Origin: Allocoprobacillus halotolerans | GTDB lineage: Bacteria > Bacillota_I > Bacilli_A > Erysipelotrichales > Coprobacillaceae | Length of the DNA stretch: 64,000 nt | Reading direction: 5' to 3' | Assembly: GCF_024399475.1 (NCBI RefSeq) | Contig: NZ_CP101620.1 | Location: forward strand, 2,027,608 to 2,091,607 | Shown here: one piece after another, positions 61,206 to 64,000 of the stretch | Numbering within the stretch: the stretch's first letter is position 1 | Layout of the letters: each line of letters starts with the position of its first letter | Program-made: the position numbers and the translations under genes | Notes under the pieces: generated by a model | The model's input: only the letters and a program-made list of their open reading frames with translations | Database searches by the model: none | Told to the model about the DNA's origin: nothing

Positions 61206-61736
61206 ATGAAAGTCAGTATAAGAGGAAAAAATATTGCACTAACTGAAGGGATTGAAACAAAAATCAGCAAAAAGCTCAATTTATTAGACAAGTATTTTAT
61301 TATGAGTGAAAATGTTGAAGCCAAAGTTTTAATTAGAACTTATCCAGTTGGTCAAAAAATTGAAGTGACTATTCCAACAGAATATGTATTATTAAGAGCG
61401 GAGGTTGTTGATAATGATCTTTATAATGCGATTGATTTAGTTATCGACAAGCTAGAAGGACAAATTAGAAAGTATAAAACGAGATTAAGTCGTAAATCAA
61501 AAGATAATAAACTCGCATTGAACGTTGCTTCTATTGAACCTTTAGAACACGAGGAAGAAGATGTTATTGTCAAAACAAAATCAATCAGTCCAAAACCTAT
61601 GGATATGGAAGAAGCGATTATGCAAATGGAATTGATTGGACATTCATTCTTTGTTTATCGTGATGTAGAAACAAATGAAATCAGTGTTGTTTATAAAAGA
61701 CATAACGGTGGTTATGGATTAATTGAAACACAATAA
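61206..61736 (+). CDS. hpf: Ribosome hibernation promoting factor, long form
   Basis: 176 residues. N-terminal ribosome-binding domain (KVSIRGKNIALTEGIETKISKKLNLLDKYF ... NDLYNAIDLVIDKLEGQIRKYKTRL), a linker, and the C-terminal dimerisation domain (KPMDMEEAIMQMELIGHSFFVYRDVETNEISVVYKRHNGGYGLIE). The long form pairs two 70S ribosomes into 100S particles in stationary phase. Start after GAAGGAGGAAT. Confidence 0.95.
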   Translation: MKVSIRGKNIALTEGIETKISKKLNLLDKYFIMSENVEAKVLIRTYPVGQKIEVTIPTEYVLLRAEVVDNDLYNAIDLVIDKLEGQIRKYKTRLSRKSKDNKLALNVASIEPLEHEEEDVIVKTKSISPKPMDMEEAIMQMELIGHSFFVYRDVETNEISVVYKRHNGGYGLIETQ

Positions 61737-61758
61737 AAAAGCTCACTAAGAGCTTTCA
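61735..61758 (-). terminator. Terminator for the minus-strand radical SAM gene
   Basis: Read on the minus strand: AAAGCTC-ttagt-GAGCTTT followed by a T run. It overlaps that gene's stop codon. Confidence 0.65.
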
Positions 61759-62686
61759 AGAAGATACCCTTGATGGGTATCTTTTTCTTTCATTAACTTA
61801 TCGATATCATTGAGTATTGTCACTTTTTTGATAGACCATAATGGGGCAACTAAATCAGCAATAGGCCCATCACCTGTTAGTCTTTCAATCACAACATGAG
61901 GTGGAATGTATTGCAGTTGATCAACAACCAAAGAAATGTATTGTTCACGTGTTAACATATCAAATGGTTGTCGGAGATACATACGATGCAAGGCTGTATT
62001 TTTTAACATATAGAGATTATGAATCTTTAATCCCTGAATATCAAGTTGACCTACCTGTTTGGCTGTTTCTAGCATCATATCATAAGTTTCGTAAGGTAGA
62101 CCATTGATAATATGAACACAAACATCAAGATGTCGTTGTCTTAAACGTTGTAGGCCCTCTAAAAAGTCTGATAATCATGACCACGATTGATGAGTTTTGC
62201 TGTTTGATCATGAATCGTTTGAAGTCCCAGCTCAATATATAAATCACAGCGATGAGATAATTGTTCTAAATAATCACAAATGTCTTCACTTAAGCAATCA
62301 GGACGTGTTGCTATTGCAATGCCAACAACATCTTTTTTATTGGCAAATGGTTCAAATCTTTCTTTTAATTGTTCAACTGTACCATAGGTATTGGTATTTG
62401 CTTGAAAATAAGCAATAAACTGACAGTCAGGCCATTTTTGGCGCATAATGGAAGAAATATCTTCGAATTGTTTTTGCAAGGAATCTTTCACATGACCAGC
62501 AAAATCACCAGAACCTGATTCGGAACAGAAAATGCAGCCACCTTTGCCACAAGTACCATCACGGTTAGGACAGGTGAACCCAGCATTTAAAGACACTTTA
62601 GCGACTTTACCATGATATTTTGTTTTTAAAAAGTAATTATAAGTATGATAACGCTTGTTATCAAATGTATATGGAAATTTATTCAT
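61746..62686 (-). CDS. YhcC-type (TIGR01212) radical SAM protein (frame break near 62163)
   Basis: About 313 residues after repair. N-terminal FPYTFDNKRYHTYNYFLKTKYHGK, cluster motif CPNRDGTCGKGGCIFC (radical SAM Cys residues), YFQANTNTYG, ATRPDCLSEDICDYL, YIELGLQTIHD and INRGHDYQTF. The frame breaks at a five-base run (62161-62165). One added base joins TFLEGLQRLRQRHLDVCVHI and the GLPYETYDMMLETAKQ part. The start at 62686 follows AGGTGATGTC; one further in-frame ATG upstream lacks a site. Possible tRNA-modification role known for the family; not certain. Confidence 0.87.
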
Positions 62687-62725
62687 GACATCACCTGCCA
62701 AGATTATAACATAAAGGAGAATACA

Positions 62726-64000
62726 ATGTTAGCGTTAAAAAATATTTCTAAACAATATAATCAAACAAAAGTTCTTGATGATATTTCTATTTGTTTTCCA
62801 GATACGGGATTGATTGGGATTCAAGGACAAAGTGGCTGTGGGAAAAGTACACTTTTATATATTATGGGTATGCTAGATGATGATTATCAGGGTGAAATTT
62901 TTTATAATGGTGATAAAATTATGAATTCGCAACAATTTATTTGTGAACATGTTTCATTTATGATGCAAAATAAAGATTTTATTTCCGCTCTAACAATCAA
63001 AGAAAATATGATTTTACCTTGTCATATTAGTCACCTTCATTACAATGTGTCTTTTTTACAAAAGATTGTGACCCAATTGGATATTCAAGATTTATTGTCA
63101 CGCTATCCCCGTCAACTCTCTGGTGGACAGATGAAAAGAGCTTCACTTGCTAAAGCACTACTGAAACAATCAGATATTATACTTTGTGATGAACCAACTG
63201 GCGCTTTATATCATCAACAGGCTCAAGATGTCATGAAATATTTAAAAAAGATTTCAAAAAATGTTTTAGTTATTATTGTATCCCATGATCCTCAATTATT
63301 AAAGACTTATTGTGATGATGTTTTAACATTATTTCAGGGAAAATTACAAGGAGAAATTAAAAAACAGAAAACATCATCTATTCAGGTAGCACCAGCACAT
63401 CAACGTCATACACTATGGTTTTATCCGATTCGTCAGATTATTCATCAAAGAAACAAATTGATGTTTCTTTTTTATTTCAATGGATTGTTATTGTGGCTTT
63501 CTTTTTGATTGTGACGGCTATTTTTGGCGCTTTTGATGCGACTTTACAAAGTCAACAACAGGCTGTATTAAAAAATATCATCAATGTGGAAAAGAAAGAT
63601 GGAACACCTTTTGAAAGTCTGCTGACAAATGAAAATATAGCTTACATAGATTATGGTTATCATTTAGAACAATGCCAACTTCAAGCAGCTAATCAGGATA
63701 TTGAAGCAACAAAATATTTTTTACCTCAACACAATAATCATGTATCTTTAATACAAGGACGTATGCCTCAAAATGATATGGAAATTCTTGTCAGTCAACC
63801 CTTTTATCAAAAATATCATAATCAAAATCTCACTTTAACCTATCAACAAAAAACTTTTTCATTGGTGATTGTTGGGGTTCTTCCACAAGATTTTTTAGTC
63901 AAGATGAAATTTATTTATCCAATACTTTTAAAAATAATATTCCAGAACTTGTCAATCATCATGAATGTATTGTTGAAACCAAAGCAACACAAAATAAATC
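62726..64000 (+). CDS. ABC transporter, ATP-binding domain fused to a MacB/FtsX-type permease (3' partial, two frame breaks)
   Basis: ATPase domain in the first 225 residues: GIQGQSGCGKSTLLYIMG (Walker A), RQLSGGQMKRASLAKALL (signature), IILCDEPTGALYHQQ (Walker B), IIVSHDPQL (H-loop). A membrane segment and MacB-like extracytoplasmic region follow once a T6 run at 63468-63473 is extended by one base (FLFQWIVIVAFFLIVTAIFG). A second break lies in the T6 run at 63891-63896 (VLPQDFFSQDEIYLSNTF after repair). The gene runs past the window end. The start at 62726 follows AAAGGAGAATAC. Such exporters usually handle peptides or antibiotics; the substrate is unknown. Confidence 0.85.

Overview
The window comes from a low-GC Firmicute. 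AT-rich coding DNA, Shine-Dalgarno starts of the GGAGG type, a SufCDSUB iron-sulfur operon, an S-box leader, CcpA/LicT-type control signals and an Erysipelotrichia-like 16S gene together suggest a gut member of the Erysipelotrichia, probably Coprobacillaceae-like. YunB and a CotS-like protein suggest the lineage forms spores or once did. Genus-level identity is inference; no database was searched.

Layout. 1-11 kb: a TetM-like translation factor fused to a NYN nuclease domain (5' end outside the window), a heavy-metal/Mn-type permease, class Ia ribonucleotide reductase nrdAB, a DUF2974 lipase-like protein, an LCP-family wall ligase, DUF3783 and DUF1846 proteins. 11-27.5 kb: the division and cell wall cluster mraY-murD / ftsW-murG-murB-divIB-ftsA-ftsZ-proC. 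It is split between murD and ftsW by about 6.8 kb carrying an antiterminator-controlled beta-glucoside-type PTS operon (licT-like, EIIBCA, PHP phosphoesterase, tyrosine phosphatase, mgtC) and a MATE exporter behind a riboswitch-like leader. 27.6-32.6 kb: a complete rRNA operon (16S-23S-5S) with no spacer tRNA. 32.7-38.2 kb: glycolipid genes (a flippase-like membrane protein and two GT4 glucosyltransferases, one continuous with RecX), yhaM and hit. 38.2-42.4 kb: two PrsA-like foldase lipoproteins, with an IS1634-like insertion sequence flanked by a 318-bp direct duplication of the prsA 3' end. 42.4-48.1 kb: two tiny membrane peptides, then sufC-sufD-sufS-sufU-sufB and 5-formyl-THF cyclo-ligase. 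48.1-57.4 kb: yunB, a CotS-like gene, a HEAT-repeat methyltransferase, a metallophosphoesterase, a PadR/HAAS pair, a PucR-type regulator with a perfect 21-bp palindrome, and six tRNAs. 57.5-64 kb: pgi, an S1-domain protein, nfu, an S-box leader with metK, hpf, a YhcC-type radical SAM protein and the start of an ABC exporter.

An important caveat: about twenty genes here carry a frame break that one added base would repair, nearly always inside an A, T or G run. The affected genes include essential single-copy ones (nrdA, mraY, murD, ftsW, ftsA, sufB). A tRNA-Gly lacks one base of its acceptor-stem G run in the same way. The simplest reading is residual homopolymer deletions in a long-read or draft assembly, not pseudogenes or programmed frameshifting. 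Gene spans below are given for the repaired genes.

The most interesting biology is (1) the IS1634-type element with a very long target duplication, (2) the cre/RAT-controlled PTS operon that encodes a PHP phosphoesterase and a tyrosine-type phosphatase instead of a phospho-glycosidase, (3) the glycosyltransferase-RecX continuous frame, (4) the MATE leader that may be a guanidine-IV-type riboswitch, and (5) several very small peptides missed by ordinary gene calling.
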